In this document: in pieces, positions 33,571 through 43,030 of the stretch
How the letters are laid out: each line of letters starts with the position of its first letter
How positions within the stretch are numbered: the stretch's first letter is position 1
DNA from: Microlunatus panaciterrae
GTDB taxonomy: Bacteria; Actinomycetota; Actinomycetes; Propionibacteriales; Propionibacteriaceae
NCBI RefSeq assembly: GCF_016907535.1
Contig: NZ_JAFBCF010000001.1
Coordinates: 2,356,001-2,420,000 of the forward strand
Reading direction: 5' to 3'
Length of the DNA stretch: 64,000 bases
Made by a program: the position numbers and the translations under genes
Notes under the pieces: model-generated
The model's input: the letters and a program-made list of their open reading frames with translations, nothing else
Database searches by the model: none
Told to the model about the DNA's origin: nothing

Positions 33571-34647
33571 TCAGGGCAGCTCGACAGCCGCCGGACGCTC
33601 GCAGCTGCTGGCCACGCTGACCGAGGTGCCGATGTGGGCGGCGTCCAGCAGGGACTCCATCACATCGAGTACGTGGTAGGCGAGCTTGCCGCCGGCCCGG
33701 TGCTCCACTCCGGCGGGGGTGGCCATCATGTCGGACAGGCCGATACCGCGGCCGGCCTCGGGGTAGCCGGCGCTCACCGGCAGCGTCTCCCAGCCGCTCC
33801 CGCCGAGCCGGTGCAGCTGCACCTCGCCGGCGAACTGGTTCGGGTCGGGCACGACCAGGGATCCCTGGTCACCGTGGACCTCGATGTTGGAGGCTTTCGT
33901 CGCGACCGCATCGAAACTCATCACCAGCGTGGACAGCGCGCCGGACTCGTGCACCAGGACGCCGGTGACATGGGTGTCGATGGTGACCTTGATGCTTTCC
34001 CCGGCCCGGGGCCCGGAACCGATCAGGCGCTCGTCCCGGGTGCGGCTGGCCGCGCCGATCACCGACGAGACCGGACCGAGCAGAGTGACCAGTGAGGTGA
34101 CGTAGTAGGGGCCCATGTCGAGCAGCGGGCCGCCGCCGGGCAGGTAGTAGAAGTCGGGGTCCGGATGCCAGCGCTCGTGGCCTGGGGTCACCATCGTCGC
34201 CGTCGCGGCGATCGGCCGGCCGATCAGGTTCGAGTCGATCGCGTTCCTGGCGGTCTGGGTTCCGGTGCCGAGCACGGTGTCGGGCGCGCAGCCCACCCGG
34301 ACGCCGGCGGCCTGCGCGGCCGCGAGGATGGTGCGCCCCTCCTGGGTGGTGCTGGCCAGCGGCTTCTCCAGGTAGACGTCCTTGCCGGCGTCGATCGCCA
34401 GCAGCGCCACCTCGGCGTGCGCGGCCGGGACGGTCAGGTTGAGCACCACGTCCACCTCGTCATCGGCCATCAGGTCGACGACGCTGAGGGCACGGACCTG
34501 CGGGTAGTCGGCAGCCACCGCCTGGGCCCGGGCAAGGTCGAGATCGGCCACCGCCACCAGCTCGAGGTTCGAGGTCTTGGCCAGGGTGGTCAGGTATTGC
34601 TGGGAGATCTTCCCGCAACCGACGATGCCGACCCGCGCGGCGCTCAT
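33571..34647 (-). CDS. Gfo/Idh/MocA-family oxidoreductase
   Basis: A 358-residue NAD(P)-dependent dehydrogenase. The N-terminal Rossmann fold has VGIVGCGKISQQYL, VAVADLDLARAQAVA and the conserved DVYLEKPLAS with its catalytic Lys. The C-terminal domain includes YYLPGGGPLLDMGPYYVTSLVTLLG, in which the D-x-G-x-Y/H pattern is active-site associated. The start at 34647 is taken because it overlaps the stop of the ThuA-like gene (ATGA); an in-frame ATG four codons upstream is possible. Partnered with a ThuA protein, it probably oxidises a sugar or polyol, but no ABC sugar transporter is present here. Confidence 0.92.
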   Translation of the reverse strand: MSAARVGIVGCGKISQQYLTTLAKTSNLELVAVADLDLARAQAVAADYPQVRALSVVDLMADDEVDVVLNLTVPAAHAEVALLAIDAGKDVYLEKPLASTTQEGRTILAAAQAAGVRVGCAPDTVLGTGTQTARNAIDSNLIGRPIAATATMVTPGHERWHPDPDFYYLPGGGPLLDMGPYYVTSLVTLLGPVSSVIGAASRTRDERLIGSGPRAGESIKVTIDTHVTGVLVHESGALSTLVMSFDAVATKASNIEVHGDQGSLVVPDPNQFAGEVQLHRLGGSGWETLPVSAGYPEAGRGIGLSDMMATPAGVEHRAGGKLAYHVLDVMESLLDAAHIGTSVSVASSCERPAAVELP

Positions 34648-35351
34648 CGGCTCGCCCACAGCAGGCCGCGCTCGACCAGCGTTCGGACGTTCGGGTCCTC
34701 CAGCACGTCGAGCTGGTGCCCCGGGGTGCAGACGAAGATCTTGCCCTGGCCCCAGCTGCGGGTCCAGACCGCCGGGGAGGTCACCGGCCGATGCCAGGGG
34801 TCACCCTCGCGGACCGCCTGGGTGGTGGTGGCCAGCACATCGCAGTAGTCGTCGGCCAGCACCCAGTACTGCTCGGTGACGAGGTCGAAGTCGGACAGGC
34901 CCTGGGTGATGGGATGCTCGGCGGCGGCCGGCAGGAAGTTCACCCGGTAGGGGACGAAGTTGTCCTCCGCGCCGCCTACCCGCAGGTGGGGTGCCTTGCC
35001 GGGGTGGCAGGCGAACTGCCCACCGATCAGATGCAGGTAGTCCGACGAGTTGCGGAACGAGTCGGCGATGCCGCCATGCCAGCCGGCCATGCCGGTGCCC
35101 GCCTCGACGGCGGCGATCAGGCCTTGCAGCGGCTCGCGTTCGATGCTGCCCATGGTGAAGCACTGCACCACCAGATCGGTGTCGGCCATCACACCGGCGT
35201 CGGCGTAGATGTCGGGGGACTCCTCCACCCGCACCACGAAGCCGTTCTTCTCGAGGAACGGGATGAAGAGGTCGGTGGCCTCTCTGGGCTGATGCCCTTC
35301 CCACCCACCACGGACGACCAGTGCGTTCTTGTCAGCAGTCACGGGTCCCAT
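34644..35351 (-). CDS. ThuA-like trehalose-utilisation domain protein
   Basis: A 235-residue class I glutamine-amidotransferase-like protein of the ThuA family: ALVVRGGWEGHQPREATDLF at the start, MAGWHGGIADSFRNSSDYLHLIGGQFACHPG in the middle, and GKIFVCTPGHQLDVLEDPNVRTLVERGLLWA at the end. The W-H-G-G motif, D-x-F and final G-H are family-conserved. ThuA and a Gfo/Idh dehydrogenase (ThuB-like) act together on trehalose-type disaccharides in rhizobia; the same pairing with a 4-base overlap is seen here. The start at 35351 was preferred to an upstream ATG because it opens at the usual N-terminus. Confidence 0.88.
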   Translation of the reverse strand: MGPVTADKNALVVRGGWEGHQPREATDLFIPFLEKNGFVVRVEESPDIYADAGVMADTDLVVQCFTMGSIEREPLQGLIAAVEAGTGMAGWHGGIADSFRNSSDYLHLIGGQFACHPGKAPHLRVGGAEDNFVPYRVNFLPAAAEHPITQGLSDFDLVTEQYWVLADDYCDVLATTTQAVREGDPWHRPVTSPAVWTRSWGQGKIFVCTPGHQLDVLEDPNVRTLVERGLLWASR

Positions 35352-35433
35352 CCTTGCACCTGCCGTGAACGTGAACGAGCCTCCCATCGATATGTGGGAC
35401 AACACAACATTCTTGGAGGCACCAGGGGTGGCC

Positions 35434-35455
35434 GTTCCCGGGTGGGGTCGGGAAC
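35434..35455. promoter_or_regulatory. Inverted repeat in the thuA-dsbA divergent intergenic region
   Basis: gttcccg (35434-35440) and cgggaac (35449-35455) form an inverted repeat spanning 22 bases between the divergent ThuA-like and DsbA-like genes. It could bind a dimeric regulator of either operon. AT-rich sequence follows at 35466-35495. Confidence 0.45.
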
Positions 35456-35544
35456 AAAGCCGTGCTCATTATTGCTATGACTATGGAACATACGGATGAC
35501 GAGTGCCCGGGGCTGGATGTCCCGCACCCACCGACAGGAGAGCC

Positions 35545-36168
35545 ATGACGATCGCCCCCGAGACCGCCCGCAACCGCGCCGACTTCTGGTTCGACCCGCT
35601 CTGCCCGTTCTGCTGGATCACCTCCCGCTGGGTGCTGGAGGTGGAGAGGGTGCGCGACATCGAGGTCAACTTCCATGTCATGAGCCTGGCCGTGCTGAAC
35701 GAGGGCCAGGACATCTCCGAGGACTACCGCAAGGGTCTCGAACGGGCCTGGGGCCCGGTTCGGGTGGCGATCGCCGCAGCCCAGTTCAAGGGCGATGAGA
35801 TCCTCTCCCCGCTGTACACCGCGATGGGCACCCGGATCCACAACCAGGGCAACAAGGACCTGGACGTGGTCATCGTCGAGTCGCTGGACGAGCTCGGTCT
35901 GCCGCTCGAGCTGGCCGAGGCGGCGACCTCCACCGAATACGACGAGGAGCTGCGCCGCAGCCACCACGCCGGCATGGACAAGGTGGGCAAGGGGGTCGGA
36001 ACTCCGACGCTGCACGTCAACGGGATGGCATTCTTCGGCCCGGTCATCTCCAAGATCCCGCGTGGCGAGGAGGCCGGAACCCTCTGGGACGCCACCGTCA
36101 CGTTGGCCGGCTTCCCCTATTTCTCCGAGCTCAAGCGCGAGCGGACCGGTCAGATCGACTTCAGCTGA
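35545..36168 (+). CDS. DsbA-family thiol oxidoreductase, mycothiol-dependent nitroreductase-like (Rv2466c type)
   Basis: A 207-residue cytoplasmic thioredoxin-fold protein with an inserted helical domain. The redox motif lies at residues 20-23 in [21 protein letters not shown], a C-P-F-C centre. The cis-Pro region is [18 protein letters not shown], which also lines the substrate site. [19 protein letters not shown] is typical of the Rv2466c family, in which two cysteines and mycothiol reduce nitro-drugs. No signal peptide is present. The start has ACAGGAGAG. A role in mycothiol-linked redox homeostasis is inferred from the family. Confidence 0.85.
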   Translation: MTIAPETARNRADFWFDPLCPFCWITSRWVLEVERVRDIEVNFHVMSLAVLNEGQDISEDYRKGLERAWGPVRVAIAAAQFKGDEILSPLYTAMGTRIHNQGNKDLDVVIVESLDELGLPLELAEAATSTEYDEELRRSHHAGMDKVGKGVGTPTLHVNGMAFFGPVISKIPRGEEAGTLWDATVTLAGFPYFSELKRERTGQIDFS

Positions 36169-36188
36169 CTGCATGCAAGCATGGGTGC

Positions 36189-37673
36189 ATGCTGAGTGAC
36201 CAGGTCTGCGCCGGGCTGCGGCAGGCGTTCGTCGAGGCGGACTACACCGTCGACGCCGTCGTCGAGCTGATCGGCGAGCCGGCCCATCGGGCCCTGGGTC
36301 GCAACAGCACCCTTCCCGCCCGGACCGTGCTTGCCGATGATCATGGAGTGCTGGCCACGCTGACCATGATGTGGCTGCTGCAGCAGCCGGTCAGCCGGGC
36401 CGACCTTGACCAGGCACTGCCAGGACTGGTCCGCCCGCTGCTCGACGCCGGGCTGCTCAGCGCCGTCGGTGACCAGATCCGCGCGGTGATCGACATTAGG
36501 CCGTACGCCAGCGACGACGGCGCCGGCGGCTGGATCGTCTCCGACCTGTCGCCGGGCCTGGACGGTGACCGGTCCCCGATCCGGCCCGACTTCGTGCTCG
36601 GCGTCTCGTCGGCGTCGACCACCCTGGCGCAGATGTCGATCCGCCGCCCGGTGGCGCGCGCCCTCGACCTGGGCGCGGGCTGTGGTGTGCAGAGCCTGCA
36701 CCTGGCCCGGCACGCCGACACCGTGGTGGCGACCGACCTCAACCCCAGAGCGGTCGAGCACGCCCGGCTGACGGCGAAGATCAACAACGTCGACCTCGAC
36801 CTGCGGCTCGGCAGCCTGTTCGAGCCGGTCGAGGGCGAGCTGTTCGACCTGATCGTGAGCAACCCGCCGTACGTGATGTCGCCGCCCAGCACCGACTCGA
36901 GCCGGCTCGTCTATCGCGAGGGCAGCCACCGTGGTGATGCCCTGGTCGAGCAGGTGGTCCGCGACGGTGCCCGGCACCTGGCGCCTGGCGGCAGCTGTCA
37001 GGTGCTCGGCAACTGGGCCCACCGGCGCGGTCAGGACTGGACCGAGCGGCTCGCCGGGTGGGTGGCCGGCACCGGCTGCGACGCCCACGTCGTGCAGCGC
37101 GAGACCCTGGACCCCTACGAGTACATCGAGCTGTGGCTCGCCGACGCAGGGTTGACCGGGGCGCCGGACTATCCGCGGCGCTACGTCGAGTGGTTGGACT
37201 ACTTCGGCGCGCTCGGCGTCGAGGCGGTCGGGATGGGCTGGATCTCGCTGCATCGGACGGACCGGGAGTCACCTCGGGTGCGGATCGAGGACTGGCCCTA
37301 TCCGGTCGAGCAGCCGATCGGTCCCGCCTTCGGCAGGCGTGAGGCGGCGGTCGACCTGGAGGCCGGCCTGGACGACGCGGCCGTTCTGCAAACCGCCTGG
37401 GTGCTGGCGGACGACGTCGTCCAGGAGTCGATCGGCCGCCCGGGCGAACCGGACCCGCAGCACATCGTGCTCCGCCAACAACGGGGCTTCCGCCGGGCCG
37501 TCGAGGCCGATACCGCGCTGGCGGGCGTGTTGGGCGCCTGCGACGGTGACCTGCGGCTGGACCGGATCATCGCCGTCGTGGCCGATCTGCTCGATGCCGA
37601 CCAGGCCGATCTGAGGCGGTCACTGCTGCCGAGGATCCGCGAGCTGGTCGTGGACGGGCTGCTCAGTCCATGA
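36189..37673 (+). CDS. Two-domain methyltransferase with NPPY motif (DUF7059-type N-terminus)
   Basis: A 494-residue protein. The N-terminal 130 residues are helical, with a winged-helix-like segment (VSRADLDQALPGLVRPLLDAGLL). A class I methyltransferase domain follows, with ARALDLGAGCGVQSLHLARH, VVATDLNPRAVEHARLTA and the catalytic LIVSNPPYVMSP. NPPY is typical of N6-adenine, N2-guanine or glutamine methyltransferases acting on RNA, DNA or release factors. The C-terminal 170 residues are probably a substrate-recognition domain. It overlaps the next gene by ATGA and, from memory, is often close to topA in Actinobacteria. The nucleic acid target is unknown. Confidence 0.85.
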   Translation: MLSDQVCAGLRQAFVEADYTVDAVVELIGEPAHRALGRNSTLPARTVLADDHGVLATLTMMWLLQQPVSRADLDQALPGLVRPLLDAGLLSAVGDQIRAVIDIRPYASDDGAGGWIVSDLSPGLDGDRSPIRPDFVLGVSSASTTLAQMSIRRPVARALDLGAGCGVQSLHLARHADTVVATDLNPRAVEHARLTAKINNVDLDLRLGSLFEPVEGELFDLIVSNPPYVMSPPSTDSSRLVYREGSHRGDALVEQVVRDGARHLAPGGSCQVLGNWAHRRGQDWTERLAGWVAGTGCDAHVVQRETLDPYEYIELWLADAGLTGAPDYPRRYVEWLDYFGALGVEAVGMGWISLHRTDRESPRVRIEDWPYPVEQPIGPAFGRREAAVDLEAGLDDAAVLQTAWVLADDVVQESIGRPGEPDPQHIVLRQQRGFRRAVEADTALAGVLGACDGDLRLDRIIAVVADLLDADQADLRRSLLPRIRELVVDGLLSP

Positions 37674-39040
37674 CCGAGTGGATCCTGCTCGGCGTGGCGC
37701 TGCTGCTGGTGCTGGCCTGCGGGCTGTTCGTCGCAGCGGAGTTCGGGTTCGTCACCGTCGACCGGGCCACGGTGGAGCGTGCCGCTGCCGGCGGCGACCG
37801 TCGAGCGGTCGGGACGCTGCGTGCCCTCAGGTCGCTGTCCACCCAGCTGTCGGGTGCGCAGCTGGGGATCACCATCACCAACCTCGCGATCGGATTCCTG
37901 GCGGAGCCGGCGCTGGCCCAGTTGCTGGTCGGCCCGCTGCGAGCAGTCGGGCTGCCGCCGGCCACGGTCGCGCCGATCGCCCTCACCGTCGCCCTGGTGG
38001 TGGCCAATGTCGTGACCATGCTGTTCGGCGAGCTGGTGCCGAAGAACCTGGCCATCGCCAAGCCGCTCGCCGTCAGCCTCGCCACCAGCACCTTCCAGCG
38101 CGCCTTCACCACCGTCATGCGCTGGCCGATCCGGCTGCTCAACGGCTCCGCCAACGCGATCGTCCGGGCGCTCGGCGTCGAGCCGCAGGAGGAGCTGCGT
38201 TCGGTCCGGACACCGGAGGAGATCACCTCGCTGGTCCGAAGGTCGGCGCGGCACGGGGTGCTGGACGATGCCACCGCGACCCTGGTGGAGCGGAGCATCG
38301 CCTTCGGCGACAAGTCCGCCGACGACATCATGACCCCCCGGGTCAGGCTGCAGTCGCTGGACCAGAACGACACGGTGGCAGCCATCATCGAGGCGGCCCG
38401 GCGGACCGGGCATTCGCGCTTCCCGGTGGTCGACGCCGACGCCGACTCGGTGACCGGGATGGTGCACATCAAGCACGCTGTCGCGGTCGAGCCCGGGCGG
38501 CGCGCGCAGACCCTCGTCCGCCAGGTGATGCAACCCCCGGTGCTGGTCCCCGACACCCTCGAGCTCGACCCGCTGCTGGCGATGCTCCGCCAGGAGGGGC
38601 TGCAGATGGCTGTGGTGATCGACGAGTACGGGGGCACCGCCGGCGTCGTCACCCTGGAGGATCTGCTGGAGGAGATCGTCGGCGAGATCGCCGACGAGCA
38701 CGACCGGGTCGGTGTGCGGGCCCGGCAGGAGGACAGCGGCAGCTGGCACCTCTCCGGGCTGCTCCGGCCCGATGAGGTGGCCCAGATCACCGGCATCGCG
38801 CTGCCGGAGGGGGAGCACTACGACACCCTTGCCGGCCTGGTGCTCGAACGCATCGGCTCACTTCCCGACGTCGGCGACTCGGTCCAGGTCACCCTCCCGC
38901 GGCTGATCGACCTCGACGGCAACGGGCCCGACGAGGTCGGCGAGTTCACCGTCACACTCACGGTCGAGCGGCTCGACGGGCGCCGGATCGACCGCATCCT
39001 GCTCAGCAGCCACGACGACCTGAACCAGGAGGACGGATGA
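37670..39040 (+). CDS. CNNM/CorC-type hemolysin-family membrane protein (first copy)
   Basis: A 456-residue protein with the CNNM order: DUF21 transmembrane domain (about residues 1-180, with QLSGAQLGITITNLAIGFLAEP and FGELVPKNLAIAKP), a CBS pair (DDIMTPRVRLQSLDQNDTVAAI through VVIDEYGGTAGVVTLEDLLEEIVGEIADEHD) and a C-terminal CorC_HlyC domain (SWHLSGLLRPDEVAQITGIALPEG). The family is implicated in Mg2+/Co2+ efflux, not hemolysis. The ATG overlaps the methyltransferase stop, and the end overlaps the second copy's start. Confidence 0.92.
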   Translation: MTEWILLGVALLLVLACGLFVAAEFGFVTVDRATVERAAAGGDRRAVGTLRALRSLSTQLSGAQLGITITNLAIGFLAEPALAQLLVGPLRAVGLPPATVAPIALTVALVVANVVTMLFGELVPKNLAIAKPLAVSLATSTFQRAFTTVMRWPIRLLNGSANAIVRALGVEPQEELRSVRTPEEITSLVRRSARHGVLDDATATLVERSIAFGDKSADDIMTPRVRLQSLDQNDTVAAIIEAARRTGHSRFPVVDADADSVTGMVHIKHAVAVEPGRRAQTLVRQVMQPPVLVPDTLELDPLLAMLRQEGLQMAVVIDEYGGTAGVVTLEDLLEEIVGEIADEHDRVGVRARQEDSGSWHLSGLLRPDEVAQITGIALPEGEHYDTLAGLVLERIGSLPDVGDSVQVTLPRLIDLDGNGPDEVGEFTVTLTVERLDGRRIDRILLSSHDDLNQEDG

Positions 39041-40116
39041 GCACGCCCGCCGCCCTCGGCCTGGCCGCGCTGCTGCTCGCGCTCAACTTCGGCTTCGTCG
39101 CGGCCGAGTTCGCGCTCATCTCGGCGCGCCGGACCAGGATCGAGCCGCGGGCGATGCAGGGATCCCGCGCCGCCCGCACCACCCTGGGTGCGCTGGAGCA
39201 CGTGTCGGACATGCTGGCCGGGGCCCAGCTCGGCATCACCGCCTGCACGCTGGGTCTCGGCGCCGTCGGCGAACCCGCGGTCGCCCATCTGCTGGAGCCG
39301 CTGTTCACGCTGCTCGGCCTGCCCGCGGTGGCCGTCTACCCGGTCTCGTTCGGGCTGGCCTTGGCGCTGGTGGTGACCCTGCACGTCGTCCTGGGTGAGA
39401 TGGTGCCCAAGAACCTGGTGCTGGCCGGCCCGGAGCGGGCTGCGCTGCTGCTCGGGCCGCCACTGGTGGCGATCGTGTGGATCCTGCGGCCGTTCATCTG
39501 GCTGCTCAACGTGTCGGCGAACGGGTGTCTGCGGCTGATGCGGATCGAACCTCGCCGCGAGGTGGCGACCACGTTCACCCGGGAGGAGGTGTCCGGGCTG
39601 ATCGACGAGTCGCGGCGCGGGGGCTTGATCGAGGACGACTCCTATCAGCTGGTGGCCGGGGCGCTGACGTTCACCGAGGGCACCGTTGAGCGGGTGCTGC
39701 TGCCGACAGCCGCCCTGCGCGCCGTCCGGTCGGACAGCACCCTGGCCGAGGTGGAGGCCCTCTGCGCGGAGACCGGCTTCTCCCGGTTCCCGGTGACCCG
39801 GGCCCGGTCAGCCGAGCATCCGGCGGATGCGACCGACGTGATCGGCTATCTGCACATCAAGGATGTGCTGGAGACCGATCCGGAGCGCAGCAGCCGCCCG
39901 ATCAGCGCTAAGTGGATCCGTCCGATGGCGAGTCTGCGACGGACGAGTAGTCTTCGAGATGCGCTCCGGATCATGCAGCGGCGCGGCTCGCACCTGGCCC
40001 GGGTCGTCAATGACGACGGGACTCTGATCGGGGTCGTTGCCCTCGAGGATGTTCTGGAGGAGCTGGTCGGCGAGGTCCGCGATGCCGCCCAGCACATCAA
40101 GACGAACCGGTCTTGA
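39037..40116 (+). CDS. CNNM/CorC-type hemolysin-family membrane protein (second copy)
   Basis: A 359-residue paralogue of the preceding protein. It has the DUF21 membrane domain (LAGAQLGITACTLGLGAVGEP and LGEMVPKNLVLAGPERAALL) and the CBS pair ending LARVVNDDGTLIGVVALEDVLEELVGEV, but lacks the C-terminal CorC_HlyC domain, as is usual for the shorter partner of these tandem pairs. The ATG overlaps the first copy's stop. The two probably form a hetero-oligomeric divalent-cation transporter. Nothing coding lies in the following 133 bases before topA. Confidence 0.92.
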   Translation: MSTPAALGLAALLLALNFGFVAAEFALISARRTRIEPRAMQGSRAARTTLGALEHVSDMLAGAQLGITACTLGLGAVGEPAVAHLLEPLFTLLGLPAVAVYPVSFGLALALVVTLHVVLGEMVPKNLVLAGPERAALLLGPPLVAIVWILRPFIWLLNVSANGCLRLMRIEPRREVATTFTREEVSGLIDESRRGGLIEDDSYQLVAGALTFTEGTVERVLLPTAALRAVRSDSTLAEVEALCAETGFSRFPVTRARSAEHPADATDVIGYLHIKDVLETDPERSSRPISAKWIRPMASLRRTSSLRDALRIMQRRGSHLARVVNDDGTLIGVVALEDVLEELVGEVRDAAQHIKTNRS

Positions 40117-40249
40117 CGTCGTGGCTAGCATCTGATGGGTTGGCGGCGACCGCGGCGCGACAACGTAGAGTGAGCGCCGCAATAGGCAACAGATCACGTG
40201 TCTCGGCTATGGGTCGAGCATGTCGCGGGGATGAACGAGAGAGGCCAGC

Positions 40250-43030
40250 GTGGCAGGGAAAACAAACGGGCACCGGCTCGTGATCGTCGAGTCACCGACC
40301 AAGGTGAAGACGATTGCGGGCTACCTCGGCGACGGCTTCGTCGTCGAGTCCAGCCGGGGCCACGTCCGTGACCTGCCGACCGGAGCGGCCGAGGTCCCGG
40401 CCAAGTACAAGGGCGAGAAGTGGGCCCGCACCGGCGTCGACATCGACAACGACTTCGAGCCGCTCTATGTGGTGAACCCGGACAAGCGCGCCACCGTCCG
40501 CTCCCTGAAGGACGCTCTCGCCGGTGCGGACGAGCTGCTGCTCGCCACCGACGACGACCGTGAGGGTGAGGCCATCGCCTGGCACCTGCTGCAGGAGCTG
40601 AAGCCGAAGGTGCCGACCCGGCGGATGGTCTTCCACGAGATCACCAAGTCAGCGATCGACGAGGCGCTGGCCAACACCCGCGACCTGGACGAGGACAAGG
40701 TCGACGCGCAGGAGACCCGGCGGATCCTAGACCGGCTGTACGGCTACGAGGTCTCGCCGGTGCTCTGGAAGAAGGTGATGCCACGGCTGTCCGCAGGGCG
40801 GGTGCAGTCGGTCGCCACCCGACTGGTGGTGGACCGGGAGCGGGAGCGGATCGCCTTCCGCAGCGCCTCGTATTGGGACCTGGACGCCGTCCTCGACGCC
40901 GGCAGCGGGGCCGAGCCGCCGCAGTTCCCGGCCCGGCTGACCCACGTCAACGGCAACCGGATCGCGCAGGGGCGCGACTTCGACCAGCGCGGCAACCTGA
41001 CCGCCAAGGCGTCCGAGGCCGGTGCGCTGGTCCATCTGGACGAGACTGCCGCCCGTGAGCTGGCCGCCCGTCTCGGCGACGCCGCCTTCACGGTCGAGTC
41101 GGTCGAGTCGAAGCCGTACACCCGCCGGCCGTACGCCCCGTTCCGCACCACCACCATGCAGCAGGAGGCGGGCCGCAAGCTCGGCTTCACCGCACAGCGG
41201 GCGATGTCGGTCGCTCAGGACCTGTACGAGGGTGGCTTCATCACCTATATGCGTACCGACTCGGTCATCCTGTCGGGTGCGGCGATCACCGCTGCCCGCA
41301 ACCAGGTGCGGCAGCTGTTCGGAGCCGACTACCTGCCCGACCAGCCGCGGGTCTACACCTCCAAGGTCAAGAACGCCCAGGAGGCTCACGAGGCGATCCG
41401 CCCAGCCGGAGAGGTCTTCCAGACGCCGGCCCAGACCGGTCTGCACGGCGACCAGTTCCGGCTCTACGAGCTGATCTGGATGCGGACCATCGCCTCCCAG
41501 ATGAAGGACGCCGAAGGGCAGAGCATCAGTGTCCGCATCAACGCGCTCCCGGCTCAGGGCGATCCCTGCACCTTCGCAGCGTCGGGACGCACGATCACCT
41601 TCCACGGGTTCCTGAAGGCCTACGTCGAGTCGGTCGACGAGCAGGTGGAGGGCGGGCAGTCCGACGACGCCCAGACCAGGTTGCCGCGGCTGACCGAGGG
41701 CCAGTCCCTGCGCCCGGAGGAGGTCACCGCATCCGGGCACGAGACCCGTCCACCGGCCCGCTACACCGAGCCGTCGCTGGTGGCGAAGCTCGAGGAGCTG
41801 GACATCGGCCGGCCGTCGACGTACGCCTCGATCATCCGCACCATCACCAGCCGCGACTACGTCTTCAAGAAAGGCTCGGCGCTGGTCCCGACCTGGTTGG
41901 CCTTCGCGGTCACCCGACTGCTGGAGGAGCACTTCCCGCGGCTGGTCGACTACACCTTCACCGCGCAGATGGAGGACGTGCTGGACCAGATCGCGGCCGG
42001 CAACGCGCAGCGGCTGGCGGTGCTGACCGGCTTCTACTTCGGCCAGGCCGACCAGGAGGGGCTGCACAAGCTGGTCTCCGAGCTCGGAGACATCGACGCC
42101 CGCAGGCTGTCGACCTTCCCGATCGGCGACCTCGAGTCGGGCAACGGCGCGGCCGGACCCATCGTCGTCCGGGTCGGCCGCTACGGCACCTACGTCGAGG
42201 ACGCCGAGGAACACCGGGCCAACGTCCCCGAGGACCTGCCGCCGGACGAGCTGACCGTCGAGCTGGCCCGGGAGCTGCTGTCCAACCCGATGGGAGCTGA
42301 GCGGGAGCTGGGCACGGATCCGGAGACCGGTCGCACCGTGGTGGCACGCAACGGCCGGTTCGGCCCGTACGTGACCGAGGTGCTGGAGGAGGACGCGCCG
42401 AAGAGCGCCAAGTCGCGGACCGGGTCGCTGTTCAAGTCGATGAGCGTCGAGTCGGTCACCCTCGAGCAGGCGCTGCGGCTGATGAGCCTGCCCCGGGTGG
42501 TCGGCACCGACGCCGAGGGTGTCGAGATCACCGCCCAGAACGGCCGTTACGGCCCGTACCTGAAGAAGGGCACCGACTCACGGTCGCTGACCGACGAGGA
42601 GCAGATCTTCACCATCACCCTGCCCGAGGCGGAGGCGATCTACGCCCAGCCGAAGCAGCGTGGGCGGGCCGCAGCCAAGCCGCCGTTGAAGGAGCTGGGT
42701 CCGGACCCGGTGTCGGGTGGTGCGATGGTGATCAAGGACGGCCGGTTCGGCCCCTATGTCACCGACGGCGAGTTCAACGCCACCCTGCGGCGTGGCGACG
42801 AGATCGAGGCCATGACCGCCGAACGGGCGGCCGAGCTGCTGGCCGAGAAACGGGCCAAGGGTCCGGCGCCGAAGAAACGCGCGGCGAAGAAGACGACCGC
42901 CAGGAAGACGCCCGCCAAGAAGGCGCCCGCCACGTCGGCCGCCAAGAAGGCCCCGGCGAAGAAGACGGCAGCGAAGAAGGCCCCGGCGAAGAAGGCCCCG
43001 GCGAAGAAGGCTGTCGCCAAACCCAGCTGA
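40250..43030 (+). CDS. topA: DNA topoisomerase I (type IA)
   Basis: A 926-residue type IA topoisomerase that relaxes negative supercoils. The TOPRIM domain (RLVIVESPTKVKTIAGYLGDGFVVESS...LLATDDDREGEAIAWHL) is followed by domains II-IV with the catalytic Tyr333 in ITYMRTDS and VQSVATRLVVDRERER. The C-terminus has several topo-C repeats (NGRFGPYVTE, NGRYGPYLKKG, DGRFGPYVTDG), then a 50-residue Lys/Ala/Pro tail that replaces zinc fingers, as in Actinobacteria. The GTG start follows GAGAGG. It is probably expressed with the CYTH-CHAD-like gene, tmk and holB, which follow with overlaps. Confidence 0.97.
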   Translation: MAGKTNGHRLVIVESPTKVKTIAGYLGDGFVVESSRGHVRDLPTGAAEVPAKYKGEKWARTGVDIDNDFEPLYVVNPDKRATVRSLKDALAGADELLLATDDDREGEAIAWHLLQELKPKVPTRRMVFHEITKSAIDEALANTRDLDEDKVDAQETRRILDRLYGYEVSPVLWKKVMPRLSAGRVQSVATRLVVDRERERIAFRSASYWDLDAVLDAGSGAEPPQFPARLTHVNGNRIAQGRDFDQRGNLTAKASEAGALVHLDETAARELAARLGDAAFTVESVESKPYTRRPYAPFRTTTMQQEAGRKLGFTAQRAMSVAQDLYEGGFITYMRTDSVILSGAAITAARNQVRQLFGADYLPDQPRVYTSKVKNAQEAHEAIRPAGEVFQTPAQTGLHGDQFRLYELIWMRTIASQMKDAEGQSISVRINALPAQGDPCTFAASGRTITFHGFLKAYVESVDEQVEGGQSDDAQTRLPRLTEGQSLRPEEVTASGHETRPPARYTEPSLVAKLEELDIGRPSTYASIIRTITSRDYVFKKGSALVPTWLAFAVTRLLEEHFPRLVDYTFTAQMEDVLDQIAAGNAQRLAVLTGFYFGQADQEGLHKLVSELGDIDARRLSTFPIGDLESGNGAAGPIVVRVGRYGTYVEDAEEHRANVPEDLPPDELTVELARELLSNPMGAERELGTDPETGRTVVARNGRFGPYVTEVLEEDAPKSAKSRTGSLFKSMSVESVTLEQALRLMSLPRVVGTDAEGVEITAQNGRYGPYLKKGTDSRSLTDEEQIFTITLPEAEAIYAQPKQRGRAAAKPPLKELGPDPVSGGAMVIKDGRFGPYVTDGEFNATLRRGDEIEAMTAERAAELLAEKRAKGPAPKKRAAKKTTARKTPAKKAPATSAAKKAPAKKTAAKKAPAKKAPAKKAVAKPS

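Noticed and set aside
40140-40171. TTGGCG/TAGAGT promoter ahead of topA
   Set aside because: The spacing is 20 bases, too long for a confident call, and the gene may be read through from the upstream operon.
42880-43020. CRISPR-like or tandem-repeat array at the topA 3' end
   Set aside because: The repeats are codons for the Lys/Ala/Pro tail of topoisomerase I, without uniform spacers.
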